From NCBI GenBank assembly GCA_905331475.1, contig CAJNYU010000655.1, positions 39,206 to 103,205 of the forward strand: 64,000 bases of DNA, given 5' to 3'. The position numbers and the translations under genes are program-made. Position 1 is the stretch's first letter; each line of letters starts with the position of its first letter. This DNA comes from Rotaria socialis. Its lineage: Eukaryota > Rotifera > Eurotatoria > Philodinida > Philodinidae. Of the stretch, positions 43,501 to 55,480 are shown one piece after another. The notes beneath the pieces were generated by a model. That model was not told the origin of the DNA and searched no databases. It worked only from the letters and a program-made list of their open reading frames with translations.

Positions 43501-46308
43501 AGTATACTTTTTTTCAAAATACAACTGTTAATCAATTTGATTGTTTAGATTTCAATTTCATGTACCACTCTATTTGCGATAATTGTCTATCGTGTTCAAA
43601 TGGGATTTATTTTGAACAACACCTCGGTGCAAGCGTATTCATCAATTATAATAACTGTAACCAGTGCTATTATGAATCTGATTTGTTCGATTGCCTTATC
43701 TTTGTTATATTATTGGGTTGCACAAAAATTAACTGATCTCGGTAAGAAATTTTCATTTTTGTTTTGCTCTTTATTCGAGTTAGATTTAGAATGTCATAAA
43801 TATCAATCAAAATATGATGATTCATTAACAGTAAAAATATACATTTTCCAATTTGTCAACTATTATTCATCATTATTTTACATAGCTTATTTTAAAGGAC
43901 GGTAAGAATAAGATAATATTGAAATTTGTTTTTTCGCAATGTATTCTCTGTAGATTTTTCGAATACCCATCAAAGTATGGCGAACCAAATTCAACAGGCT
44001 TTCAAGAACAGGTATTTATTTATTCAGTTGCGATATTTTTCTTAAAGGTTTTTTCTTTTTCATTTAGTGCGATCCAGCTGGCTGTTTTGTTGATCTTTCT
44101 ATTCAATTTGTTGTCAGTACGAATGCATAGAATCATTGTTTTTTTTTATAGGAAAAAAGAGAATTAATTTATCCATTTAAAAAATAGTCATGACTGGTCA
44201 ACAAATCGTAATTGGTATAGTAGAATTCTTTATGGCAATGTTCGGCACTATTAAGCGCGCATGCTGCAGCCGCGATGACAGCACATTAGAGCAATGGGAA
44301 AAGGATAGAAATTTATATGATCTCAATTCAATAGTATTAATTGATGAATATCTTAAATTAGGTTTGTTATTCTACATTCAATATAGAAATAATTTTTTAC
44401 ATAAATGCATTTCATTTAGTCATTCAATTTGGTTTCGTTACTTTATTTGTTGCCGCTTTTCCGTAAGTGTAAACTTGTCCGTTTTTCTTGCTTTGCAGCG
44501 CAATGTAAAACACACGCTGATTTGTATAATTAATTAGAAACGAATTTCTTGTACAGATCCTCCACTCTGCGTGAGAAGACCAGAATCTCGCAAAAACAAA
44601 AGTGTCTTGCATGTTATCTACCTGTTTCTGTTAAGGTATTTGTCAATCAGGTTTGCGAAAGAATAAAAGTTACGCATTAATAGCGGAGAACACAATCGAT
44701 TGTCTGCACATACAGTTTTACGAGAAAGAAAAAGATAAAAGTATGAGTGAGCAGAAAAATCGAAACAACACCTATGTCTCGCCTACAATCAACACTAGTA
44801 TCATGTGTAAATAGCACGAGACAACCTTTCTGTGATTAACAACAGTCATTATATTGTACTTCACATTTTAATTCGGTGATAATCGCATTTAATAATTATA
44901 TATGTATTTCTTAATTCTACTCCTTTGCCGACTGTTATAGATTAGCACCTTTATGTGCATTGATCAACAATTTAATTGAATTACGTTTGGATGCGTGGAA
45001 ATTATTAACTAAATATAAACGACCTCTTCCATTTAAAGCATCTGATATCGGAATATGGAACGACATTATTGCAGCTGTATCACATTTAGCTGTCCTAACA
45101 AACGTAAATATTCCCGTGAATTTTTCTATCACCAGTGTTCAATTAGCTTTGAGTATAAATCTATTCATTGCCAAATCAAATTGAACGCAATGAAGCCAAC
45201 CTGCAGTCGAGATTCCCACAGACATGATCTTTGCAAAGTTACCAAAATGAATTTTTCATTGCGATAAAGTTACTTTTTTTTAGAAAAATAATTATCATAT
45301 ATATTCTGATCGAAAGAGAAATTTTCTATCAATTCACATGTTTTTGTTTTGCCTTTCATTTATGTGCTCAATGTGTAGCTGCATGATAATTCATCAATAT
45401 GCAGGATGATGGAGAATGTCAAGCTCTATCAGAATCTATAGCAGCTTCTTCAAAAAATTCTTTCTATAAGGATCAAAAATTTTTAAAACTGGTTTTGATG
45501 ACAGTGAAAAACTCAAGTCTGTGGTAATTTCGACTTCAGAATGCCTGCGTTACACTCAATTGTTTATTACTTTCTAAAATATATGTTCCTTGGGTAACAA
45601 TATCCTCGGGATGCTGACGAACGCTTAGTTTTTCCAGCGGTATATACACGTACTTTTTTTTATTTAGGCAGTAATAATTGCTTGGACATCGGAGTTTATT
45701 CCGAAAATGTCTTATCGTACTTTACAATCAACAGGAATCAGTTTGGTTGGTTATGTTAATTGGACACTTTCATATTTTCCTATATCAGATTATAATGCAA
45801 CAGGTTTGATGCCATCGGATGTACCAAGTGATCTTGCGTATTGTCGGTAAGATAAATCGTGTGTTTTTTTCTTTCTTTGATTATTACTGAATTGTCTTTT
45901 TGTTTAAATCATAGCTATCGAGATTTTCGTGAATCGATTGGTCCATATTATTCTCACACTACTGTTTATTGGAATGTAACAGCTGCTCGTCTTGCATTCA
46001 TTCTTGTTTTTCAACAGCTCGTCTCCTTTATTACTTATCTGATAGAATGTCTTACATCGGATGTACCAAAACATATTAAAAAGAAAATTGCTCATGAACG
46101 CTATATCGAAGAACATGCGCGCTGGACAAGTAAAAAGACTGAAGAAAATTTTAGAAACGTTGTTAGGATTTCTCGAGACATACCAGATAACATGCAACGA
46201 AAATATGGTAATTCAGAATATTCTGATGAGATGGCATCTCCTAGAGATATTAATTTGTCTGCTACGGATATTTCTTCAAATGATTTTGTTGAATTTAGCA
46301 TTCTCTAA
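37519..46308 (+). CDS. Anoctamin/TMEM16 family protein, 19 exons, 921 aa
   Basis: Proposed exons: 37519-37773, 37829-37927, 37983-38256, 41042-41097, 41159-41218, 41272-41471, 41528-41630, 41683-41747, 41814-42021, 42077-42151, 43549-43741, 43784-43901, 43954-44011, 44068-44116, 44188-44361, 44420-44462, 44941-45103, 45668-45846 and 45915-46308. All phases close into one 921-codon frame, a normal anoctamin length. The N-terminal dimerisation domain includes DFVLVYTNKT, RYKFEHYLTS and VKVHAPFDALLLMAE. The ten-helix body includes GLDRLIARRVYDTYFPLHE, CPRCDKECPFWRLSDSCIY, FVKLWKRHQAVLQYDW, VIQFGFVTLFVAAFPLAPL, NNLIELRLDAWKLL and IIAWTSEFIPKMSYR. Anoctamins are calcium-gated lipid scramblases or chloride channels of surface or internal membranes. 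The calcium-site helix has E-Y-L-K where vertebrate ANO1 has E-Y-M-E. Introns 3 (38257-41041) and 10 (42152-43548) hold repeats; intron 3 must use a GC donor (GAAG|GCAATG) to stay in frame. Confidence 0.9.
38280..38944 (+). other. Unidentified insert inside anoctamin intron 3
   Basis: Overlapping open pieces occur in different frames (38404-38664, 38492-38944), including LLSTLALDTIRALESNLQRP near 38340 and LHCLQCILSLRDSFKHLYSQ near 38830, ending at TAG 38942-38944. The pieces look like a decayed protein-coding insertion, not like anoctamin sequence, but I cannot name the family. Confidence 0.3.
39030..39130 (+). repeat. Dispersed GTTGAAGTATATAGGG repeat, copy 3
   Basis: GATCTGAAAGCAGCGTTGAA followed by GTATATAGGGTAGAAATTTG and TACCCC, then TTCGCACAGATCTTGACAGA. 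It sits within anoctamin intron 3 and aligns with copies at 33.9 kb (plus) and 5.25 kb (minus). Confidence 0.7.
39490..40404. mobile_element. Nonautonomous element with ~20-bp terminal inverted repeats in anoctamin intron 3
   Basis: TGTGGAACTCACATATATTT (39490) is inverted at the right as CGAAATATGTGAGTTCCACA (ending 40404). The ~915-bp interior is AT-rich and noncoding and has a 40-bp tandem duplication (TTATTATTATAGTCCATAGT units near 39762 and 39803). A target duplication is not clear. Confidence 0.6.
42911..43500. repeat. Repeat element in anoctamin intron 10
   Basis: Starts with the palindrome GTGTACTC-A7-GAGTACAC type stem-loop (42921-42945), shared with 6445-6467, followed by CGGTCAGTGTGTCCGGCCGG and a stretch (AACACGATAACCTTTGAAAG; GGAATGGCTGAGTTATCG) of the kind repeated in many invertebrate genomes. 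A poly-G tract occurs at about 43138. No coding frame; probably a nonautonomous transposon. Confidence 0.55.
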
Positions 46309-46985
46309 TGATATGAAATGTTAATATTCAGCTGATGGTGAATCTCCAAATTCAAAATCATCCATTGACGTATGCAGTCGAAAAATGAACATTGATTTTT
46401 TTTGCATTGTATTTTAATCTAACGGGTGTCGCAAAATTTTCAAGAAAAAATTAGAAATATACATTTCTGCTACTCTCATTGATAGACGCCTTCATTTATT
46501 TTATTTGAAAGATTTTATCGTCTCCTACAAAAAAAAAAGTTTAATGACAAGTTAAAAAAATGCAACTGGTATAGACTTTTCTGAACTTCTTTGGAACTTT
46601 GTCCATTGTAAAACTGATGTGTCGCCTTCTTTCAGCTGGTTTTCCTTATCCGACCTTCGAGTTGTTTTACAGTATCTGCTTTCAGATTTTCTTCGTATAC
46701 TAATCAAGCCAAGACACCTCATAAATCTTCACTATGATGGACGACGTTCGAAAGAACTTCCGAAAAATGTATACTTTTTGCAAAAGACAATCAAATCTTT
46801 CAAATGCAAAAGAAAGATTACGACTGCTAGCATTCACAATCGCGGAAAAATATGCGCCAACTTTTTTTCCAGGAACTTTGGCAACGCTCGTTATGTGAAA
46901 AATGAAAGAGCGTTCGAAAAGTTATTCATTATAGTTATTCATCATTGATTCGTCTAGATTATATGATAGAATATGTCAAGAGAAA
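46309..46985. other. Convergent 3' intergenic region, no gene seen
   Basis: Lies between the stop codons of the anoctamin (plus) and the Deg protease (minus). A plus-strand frame at 46619-46948 has no recognisable family. No clear terminator or polyadenylation arrangement beyond AATAAA-like AT-rich sequence. Confidence 0.4.
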
Positions 46986-49900
46986 TTAACATAAATTTTC
47001 GCTTCTTGGTTGAACTATTGAGTTTTGTTTTAATATTCTTGCTTCCGATTTCTCGACTTGTTTACATGACATTACTATAACATTTTTGTTGTCCATTTCA
47101 AATCGAATAAAACCATTTTCGTCATTCTTTGATATTTTGTCAATTAACTCTGCTAGATGTTTAATATTATTAATTTTAATGCCATTGACAGTTTTTAATA
47201 CAGAATTCTTTAATTCTGAATCCACTCCATGATTAACATCGTCAACAAGTATTCGATTAACAATAACAATTTGTTGGCCAGGTTCTTGTAGCTTAGCTTC
47301 ATATGCTAAGTCAACTAAATGTTTTGGAGCTTTTTCATACCAGTCACGTTTACCCCATTCATACAAATAAAATCGTGTTAATACTGTAAATACAATTCCA
47401 GCATAAATTAAATATTCTGGACATTTATCGTGTGAATGTGACGGAACAAGTTCTTGATTATTATCCAATCGACTTGTTAATGTTAATTGTTTTCCTAGAA
47501 ATAAAAAAAACATTTCAGGCGAACTGATTTCGATAGAGTATTGCAAAAGGCGCCGTCGAAGAAGAGTTTATATGCGAGTTTTTGGAAGTTATCAAAGTTG
47601 TTTCACGTGTTAGTTTTTCATATGCATCATTCATGGACGACTATGAGTGAGTATGAATAAGGAATCGAAACCGACCCAAACTGAAAAAAGTAGGCTCAAT
47701 TTGTCTTTAGTACCATTAAGTATGTTTTCGCGTGCATTTATACTATGCAATGCATTCATGTGATTATCATGTGGATAAAAATTTCAAGAAAGTAATGTAG
47801 AAAACCCCCGAGTAGATACTAGATTGTTTTGTCACGGTAGAGTATTATTGACTACTTATTTCCTAGATGAGATATCTAAATAAGCAAGCAGGATGGATAA
47901 GTGCAGTATGTACTATTTAGAACTTGGGTTGCTTTAAGGTGTAATTCTTGGACTAAATCGAGTCGAACCGAATCGACAAAACTTTTACTCTTATTTTTGA
48001 CAGAACCCTGCTGATATGAGAGAAGATGCGAAGACATTCGGCAAGATCGCGGAATAAAATCTTGAAAACATTGATTTACCATCTCAATATAGTACTCGAA
48101 TTTCTCCTCAATAATTAAATATGATAACAATGATTTACGACTTCTATATATTTTTTTCGAGCTTGAACCCTAAATCTTAGTAGAAATTTCTATATTACTT
48201 ACCTTGCCTTACAATTGTAAATGTAACTGTATCATCAACAAATTTAAGTTTTTCTAAATATCTGAAGCTAAGCCTTTCACCACGACGAAAATGAACTGTG
48301 CCATCATCAGCAATCGGCACACCATCAATCTCCATGATAACATCATCCTCCTGCAATAACTTGCTAAGAACACATGCCGGTTCAACCGACGTTACTAAGA
48401 TACCATGTTGGTCATTATTCAATTTTAAGTATTCGCGATATGACGAATTTTCCATTGATTGATATCGGAAGGCCATTCTAGGAAACCCTGTATATTTATT
48501 GTGCAATTCGATATCATCTAGTAGATGCTTGATCACTGATACAGGTATAATGTAACCAATCAATTGGGCTTGATTGTAACCTTGAAATGACATGCCAATG
48601 ACAAGTTTACCTATGTAAAAAGTTTAAAAACACAAATCGATGGAAAGTAGAAGTTGTTTTCAAAGACATCCTAATGGATGTAAAACATAGCGAGGATTGA
48701 ATATTGCTACATAAAACGAAGCATTGCTTTGCAGAAAACAAAGTAACATTGCTTAAGTCGAGTTCAGTATCTACATCTCTACTGTTTCTTCATACCTTGA
48801 ACAGCTGGTCCACCACTGTTACCACCATTTATTGCGGCATCGATTTGTATTGTTAACAAATCCTCACGTGAATGCGAGTAAGTTGCCATAACAACTCTTG
48901 AAATAACACCTTTTGTCACTGATATATTATCACCACCTATAAACACAAGAAAATCATATCAGCATCTAAAACAGAGGCTGCACACTTCATTTACCTATTG
49001 GATAGCCAACAATTGTTAATGCTTCCTGTAAACTAGGCATATCATTGCTGAATGTCAATGGCTCCAAATTATTCCAAAATTTATCATCATCAACAGTCAT
49101 AATAACTAGATCGCATTCATGTGCAATGTGCACTATGCGTGCAGAATATTTTTTAGCATCGCCATGTTTTCGAATACGAATGCTCGATTGATTAGCAACG
49201 GCATGAGCATTTGACAGAATCCATCGATTTTTTATTATAAACCCTGATGCAGTTGCAACAACTTGACTTTTCACTTGCCTAGAATGGCAAAACATTTGCT
49301 TACTTTGCACCGATTCGTTCCTGTTTGGAAATAGCGGGGTATTATTTTGATTGCTTCAAAAATTAGCTCGGACACAACTTTCATTTAAAAAATGCTTTAA
49401 GTTCTACCTGCTCGATAAAACTAGAGTTTTCACTTTGGATAGGACTCACGAGCGCAACAAAATATTCATCTACCAATCCAATCAATCGATAACTTTCATT
49501 TCTCTACGATATTTTAGCTAGCCTAAAAATAAAGCATATGTTGTTGAAAACTTTCACTTGAACATATTTGTTTAGATTATGTTTTTCAAAGATTTTCTCT
49601 CTCAAAAACTCGGCTCCTTAGTTGAAACATAGCAAGATCCTGTGATACTTACGTACACTAAAAACAGTTCCTTGCAAGATATCTTTCAAGTCAGTGGAAA
49701 CTATAACCGCTGTTTAAATGCAAAGATCAAAAGAGATTTGTCTAAAGCTAATTAAATGAATTAATTTCTGCTTCTTTTTTTCATTTGTTGAGCTTTAATT
49801 AAGCATGATCATGATTCTTGATTCAGTAGAACGAAATAATAATTTCTACAATACAATTCTTGAGTAAACTTACCAAGGTAAGCTAAAATTGCATGGTGTT

Positions 49901-50154
49901 GAAGTGCAAAAGACCTTGACAACGCTGTTTAACACTGATTGCAATGATTCAATAGCACCAAGATCCGTTTCAGCGTCTGCTAATGAATCAATACTTTTGT
50001 TTGATGCTTGTCGGTTTTCGGAAAGCGGTGGCTGTTGTTGTTGTTGTCGATCCTTTTCTAGGTCATTATTTAAATCCAATTGTTCTCTAATCGGCGGTAA
50101 TGATTCATCATTCAATGGTCCTGAATTCTCATCAAGTGGAATATATTCTTCCAT
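46986..50154 (-). CDS. Deg/HtrA-type serine protease with PDZ domains, 5 exons, 540 aa
   Basis: Exons on the minus strand are 50154-49874, 49278-48995, 48936-48796, 48610-48203 and 47494-46986; all junctions are GT..AG and in phase. The N-terminus is acidic and glutamine-rich (QQQQQ) and has no signal peptide. The trypsin-like domain carries the catalytic histidine in ILSNAHAVA, aspartate in [10 protein letters not shown] and serine in [11 protein letters not shown]. One PDZ-like region follows ([37 protein letters not shown]) and a second C-terminal one ([20 protein letters not shown]). The length and the large C-terminal PDZ region resemble plant-type DEG9-like proteases more than classical animal HTRA1-4. 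Deg proteases degrade or refold damaged proteins; cytosolic or nuclear location is inferred from the lack of a leader. Intron 1 (595 bp) and intron 4 (708 bp) are unusually long for this window. Confidence 0.88.
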
Positions 50155-50159
50155 GATAA

Positions 50160-50675
50160 CTATTAAAGCAAATTATCGATCTAAAATAAACATTGATTAT
50201 TTTATTTTTTTTATGTTGAATATTTTGAAAATAGAATAAACTGCATAGATATGAAGCAAGAATAGAAAAAAAAACATATATCATGACCTTAACTTGGCAT
50301 TTTTTCTTAGCCGACTATTTATAAATTTGTTCACCAATATGACTCATATTGATGAATCTGTTCATTTTTTTTAATGTGTCGTTTTGAGAAAAATCAAATC
50401 CTGATTTTAAGAGCCAATGCAATAGCAAAAGAGCAAGAAAAAAAGCAAAAGCTTCAAACAACTAGCAAATACCGGGTTTCGGTATTATCAAAAAAATGCG
50501 TCATGTTTCGGAAGAACTGGTTGCGATTCGACGTGACATAGATATATGAAAAAGAGAACAAGCCACTTTTTCCCATTCGTGTAATGGAGTTCTTTTCATT
50601 TGTTTTATGCAAGATAGATGAACAGTCAACCTATTCTGCAATGTTGAACAATCCAGAACTAGATCAAACCTGAAC
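50160..50675. other. Upstream region of the Deg protease, no gene seen
   Basis: AT-rich presumed promoter side of the protease gene. No recognisable element. Confidence 0.4.
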
Positions 50676-50679
50676 CTTG

Positions 50680-50815
50680 TCCGATTCCCGGAATTGCACG
50701 GAATTCAGTCCAATTTCTGAATTAGGTGAAAGCGGAATCGGTGGGAATTAGATGGAATTGGTTCCGCGAGCGAAACTGGTTCCGGAATGTTCAATATTGC
50801 GGAATAGGATGTATT
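50680..50815. repeat. GGAATTCC mosaic repeat, second locus
   Basis: CGATTCCCGGAATTGCACGG and GCGGAATCGGTGGGAATTAG are the reverse complement of part of 15735-15810, whereas CTGGTTCCGGAATGTTCAAT and the following GCGGAATAGGATG match 16059-16103 in direct orientation. The long tandem array found at the first locus is absent here. Confidence 0.75.
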
Positions 50816-50819
50816 CTCA

Positions 50820-52810
50820 GATAGATAGGAAATAATTTTAAAGAAATGAAACGATATTTTTGAGATGACCATATCCATTAGCAAGATCAAAGGATACTTT
50901 GGAATCTCAGACAATCAGAAACAATCGAAACGAAATGACTGGCAATACTACTATGATCATAATATGATTTATCTAAATGATGTCAAAAAGGAAAATAAAA
51001 CACATGTCGAAAGATAAAATTGTAAAACTAATGAAAGCAAATATTTATAGAAATCTGTTTTCTTCATCACTTCCCACTTTCAATGTTTTTTTTTTAAACT
51101 TGGAAATTTAAACGTAGCGAAAAGAGAGTGAAGACATAAAGGACAATTAAATTCTGCTCTTTCATGGCCAACAGGCATCGTTAAAAATAAGCAAATATTG
51201 CAATCTTTGTTTTATTCTCTTCATGGGTAAAAAATAGCAGCATTTCGCATTGTTTACTTCCCATGATAGATTGCATTCTTTGCGTTGAGTAACAAAAGTA
51301 ATATGGTACTTTTTATCAACAAATATTAGTCAGACGTTCTTTGATGTCAGCAATGACTGTGTGAAATTTATTCTGAAAGTTGGAAACAAACACACTATTG
51401 GCAGGCAACGAACGCTATGAATAATTGACGACAGAAATAATCCGTACACCCACACTAAGTAAGAAAAAACTAATTTTTAATAATATTTTGAATCTTGAGG
51501 GTGATGCTTTGTAAAAGCTCCCATGAAGCATATCCATTACGCCTAGAAACAGTAGAAGACTTTTGCTTCCGATTATTTTACAGTTAATCGAAGAATATTT
51601 TTATTAGTTGTGTTCGATAAACTTGCAAACATCGTTACTAGAAGTAATGTCCCTGATAGCTACAGTCTAATAAGATATATAGAAAATAATATTTTTCGAG
51701 AGAAAAAAGGCTTTGCTACATTTTAACTCAGAGACGAAGAAAGAATCTCTAAGAGCACACCTGCAGAGTGCTTCATGCTCTGTCATACCTCGTTGGCTTC
51801 TGACAAGATGACGGTACTTGTAACAAATTCCGCGATCATTGTTCTTAAGGCTTTAAAAGTTGATTTGCATTTATGATGGTACTCGCAAACAGCGGGCCAT
51901 TTTCATAGTATAATCTGATCGGTAAAAAGCAACTGAAGATCATATATAAGAACTAAACTAATGCACTATCAGTTTCCAGGTGCTTATCAGTATGAGTCAA
52001 AAATCTTCGCTACACTATAGATTTGGATCTCCTCTTATAATGTTTAGTATCGATGAAGACAATAACACTGGGACAAAATGAAATAGTGTGATCTATTCTA
52101 TTTGGCCATATGAAATTACAGGCATTACATTTCAGCAAAGATTTTGTTTCCTACGCAGAACCGAAGTATATACTCGTTCTGCGAAAGGACCATTTCCACA
52201 AGAGAATAGTTTTGCGAAGTAAACTTTTTTTTGTAAAATTCAGTCTCTACGGTACCTTGAGAAGAGCTAACGGGGACCATTTCGTAGTTTCCTTTTAAGA
52301 TTAACAACAGACAAAGACAATTTCTAACTTCTATTTCTTGTAATTCATTGATAGGGAAGAACGTGTCGTTCGGAGCACCGTAAAATATCAGTCAAACTGA
52401 AGTGCGAAAAGTAAAACAATGCATACATACATATCATGTCTACATAATAAAAGGAGAATGAAAGCTATTTAATAAATATAAGATTAAACTTTAAAGAATA
52501 CGATTCCCAATGAAAATTTTCAATTTGTACGGCAATGTACACTTTATATAGTGCCAATAGGGAAAAAGACATTTTCGCACTTCGGAACGTTACTTATTCT
52601 TCTGTATATTTCTTGATGCATCATCGCAGGGTCCCAGCATTCTCTAAGCTGTAACTTTCCAAGAGCAAATGAGTAAACAATAGAGGCTCTTCAAATGACA
52701 TTAACTAATTTTAAACTGCTGAGCGATGTTTAAAATCATTTAAAGTAATTAGGCTCCACCTAGCGTGTGGGCGTGGGTGTGAATGACTATAAGCACCACG
52801 GTATGTATTG
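50820..52810. other. Intergenic, no gene seen
   Basis: AT-rich. It includes a lone GGGTGT-type arm at 52763-52781 (GCGTGTGGGCGTGGGTGTG) without a clear partner. No coding frame supported. Confidence 0.4.
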
Positions 52811-52812
52811 AA

Positions 52813-53492
52813 AACGTCGAAAGCAAAAATGTCGAAAACGAGATATCGAAAAATAAATGCCGAAGAAAAAAACGTCGAACATATACAATATCGAAAATTG
52901 TGAGATATCCTTATGAAACAATATTGATTTTGTTCTATCTTATTTTCTATTTCTCAGTAGAATTTCAATGATTAGCTAAATAATTTTCCTCAATAAGTAA
53001 TTTTGTGAGCGAACATCCCAGAATGTAGCACATATCGGAACTACAAAAGAACAAAGAACACGATCAAAGTATTGTTATACGGCCTTCTACATATTTCGCT
53101 TGCTTTTTGATATTGCAGTACACATTATTGTAGTTTCATCACTTAATTCTGTCGGCTGTATAATACCCACTAATACAAGTTCTATATCTTTTCTTGATTC
53201 CAACAAACATTATTGACAATTGATTCGGAACGGTTTCTTTTACAAATTCAATAAACAAACATCTTCGCAAATATATTGGATCTGTAAAACTAAGAATTAC
53301 AAAGGCAAGGTTCATGCTGATTGGAATAATAATTGTTTTAACTTGAAAGGGTAACGTAATTATCTATTTCAACCAGAACGTCTTGGCGTTCAATGCTTTC
53401 GAAATATTCTTAAGAATCGGTTTTTTTCGGTATTTTTTTCTTGGACATTTTTTCCTTCGATATTTATTTTTCGACATTCCTGTTTCGACGTG
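52813..53492. mobile_element. Element with TCGAAA-repeat termini, copy 1
   Basis: The left end consists of short units ACGTCGAAAGC, AATGTCGAAAACG, ATATCGAAAAATAAATGCCG; the right end is the inverse, with TTTTCGACATTCCTGTTTCG and ACATTTTTTCCTTCGATATT. The ~680-bp interior is noncoding. Ends made of repeated short motifs rather than a unique TIR are unusual. Confidence 0.6.
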
Positions 53493-54352
53493 TTCACATC
53501 CATTCATGATAAGTAACGTTCACCACTTCGACTCGCTCGACTGTACTCTTAGATTGCATGATTTCGATCTATCTAGAAGAAATGATCAATAAATATATTT
53601 CTTATTCATTATTGAACCGTGTCGTAAATATTTTTCATAGTGTCTTAAGCGTTTGTAGGGTATGATTCTGCTTCTGAAAAATAAATTCATTAAACAGTAA
53701 CTTTGAAATCTTAATATTTAACTAAAAGCAAATATCGCCTGTTTAATTAGAGCTTACTCTATAAGCGGATTCAGATGCATTAGATGATTACTTAGGCTTG
53801 CATTTATTTGAGTAATAATTAGAGTACCATTTAACAATAATTTTTGAGCAATAAAAAAACTTTATTTGAGCAATTTTATAATATAAAATGTGCAATAAAT
53901 AACTCATTAAAAAGCAGTAATAATTTCATATTTTAACAATAAAAAAATAAAAACCACATCATTTTTATTTACCATGGTAAATAAAAAAAATAGGAAATGA
54001 AATAAATCATTGTTAATGAAACCTTCTTTTGCTTTCGATGGTCAGTCTCTTTTTCTTTTTGTGCCGATTTCCACATTTTTTTTGCTTCTGTTAGGTGTGA
54101 GTGTAGGTATGGGTATGAGTTAAAAGATTAACTACAGTCCACACTAGAGCGCATTGGATCCAAAAATGGATGGACCTGAACCCGAACGCGTATCCGACAG
54201 ATTAAAGTGTTTTGGATAAAACGAATGAAAATTTAAAAAAATTGATAAATTCTTATTATAAGGATCGAATTTTTCTGTCAATCGACATTGGATCAGTGAA
54301 ATTTTCAGACCAGGACCCAAACGCATTGTCGTCTATTTTGCTGTGCTGGAGA

Positions 54353-55060
54353 AATGTCGAAAACAGAAAAAATAAAGAAAAAACATCGAAAGGAAAAATG
54401 TCGAAACATACATATTAACGTGAAAAAATGCCGAAAGTGAAAAATAAAAAATAATGATGTCTCCAGTATATGGCGATTCTAATCCCATTTAGTTCATTGT
54501 TTTTTCTTATAATTTCACTAGTGTAGAATTTTAGCCAATATTGATAGGGATGACTAACTATCAATACAAGTAAAATGAAACAGTTGAACAAAGAATTATT
54601 ATATAACTAAAATTGTACTGTCATGGCTGAAGCTTTCGTAATTTTAACTAGTGAAATTCAAGCAAAATTTCCTGCTGTTTCATTTATAAATTCAAATAAA
54701 GGAAAACCTCTACTATAGTTGCTGATGATTACACTTTTTAATTGAATAAAGCAACAACAACTACGAAATATTGGATATGCACTATTAATATTAAGGATTG
54801 TGCAGCTAAAGTATATACTGATTCAAATAATGGATTGATGAAAAGTGTTGGCAATGATAGTCATCTTCCAGAAAAAGAAAAACTTGTGGTTCGTGAAGCT
54901 CGTGAAAAAATGACATGTTTAAAAAGAACTTTTCTCACCTTTAACATTTCAGCTTAATTTCATACAAAAAACATACACTATATTATTTACAATTCTCTAA
55001 AATATTAACTGACAATATTTCATGTCAATATAATTTTTTCGACATTTTTCCTTTCGACAT
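54353..55060. mobile_element. Element with TCGAAA-repeat termini, copy 2, carrying a FLYWCH fragment
   Basis: The left end has ATGTCGAAAACAG, CATCGAAAGGAAAAATGTCG and ATGCCGAAAGTG; the right end has TTTTTTCGACATTTTTCCTT and TTCGACAT inverted. The layout matches 52813-53492, but the interior differs and carries a zinc-finger remnant. Confidence 0.6.
54623..54957 (+). pseudogene. FLYWCH zinc-finger remnant
   Basis: ATG 54623 starts AEAFVILTSEIQAKFPAVSF then INSNKGKPLL followed by TAG. After a frameshift the next frame gives VADDYTF, TAA, then TTKYWICTINIKDCAAKVYT and GNDSHLPEKEKLVVREAREK to 54957. The order F..(N/S)xxGxxLL-DxYxF-YWxC-C-A-T-H fits a FLYWCH zinc finger, often found in MULE-type transposases and related host proteins. 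The pair of cysteines and the terminal histidine are visible; one expected histidine is changed. Broken by two stops and a frameshift. Confidence 0.6.
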
Positions 55061-55480
55061 TATGACGATCAACCTCTATTTTGTTTTTTGCCTTTTTAAA
55101 CCTATTCACTGCTTATTAGAAGAATGCAGATCTGTATCACTGTCCCATTCATAGTCAGAAATATATTGTGTTATGTCTTGTGATTAAGCAATTTGTATAA
55201 GTTATATATTCTATTTCATAAAAAATCAAAAAATACATATTTTTGCAAAAAGGTCAATCCATATTGCACATTTTGTATACAGTCTATCTCTAATCTGAAT
55301 TAATTATTTCTCATCCAATATATTTATTGCTCATTTAATATAATTATTGCTCGTTCAGTATAATTATTGTTAACATTGATTATTGCTCAATTAAATAAAA
55401 GTCGATTATTCATGTATTATACTACTATATTATAATTGAATATACTACTTGCATTTACTACTGTATAATGCTAATTAACG

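Larger units (their letters stand above)
53755..55430. repeat. Inverted TTATTGCTCA repeat clusters bracketing a TE remnant
   Basis: GAGCAATAA-type units (TTTGAGCAATTTTATAATAT, GTGCAATAAATAACTC) cluster at about 53810-53950, and the inverse (TAATTATTGCTCATTTAATA and four similar units) at about 55290-55410. They bracket the second TCGAAA element and the FLYWCH remnant and may be subterminal repeats of a larger ~1.7-kb transposon. Confidence 0.45.

Noticed and set aside
46619..46948. 109-aa plus-strand frame between anoctamin and Deg protease
   Set aside because: No family resemblance, splice context or coding bias visible.
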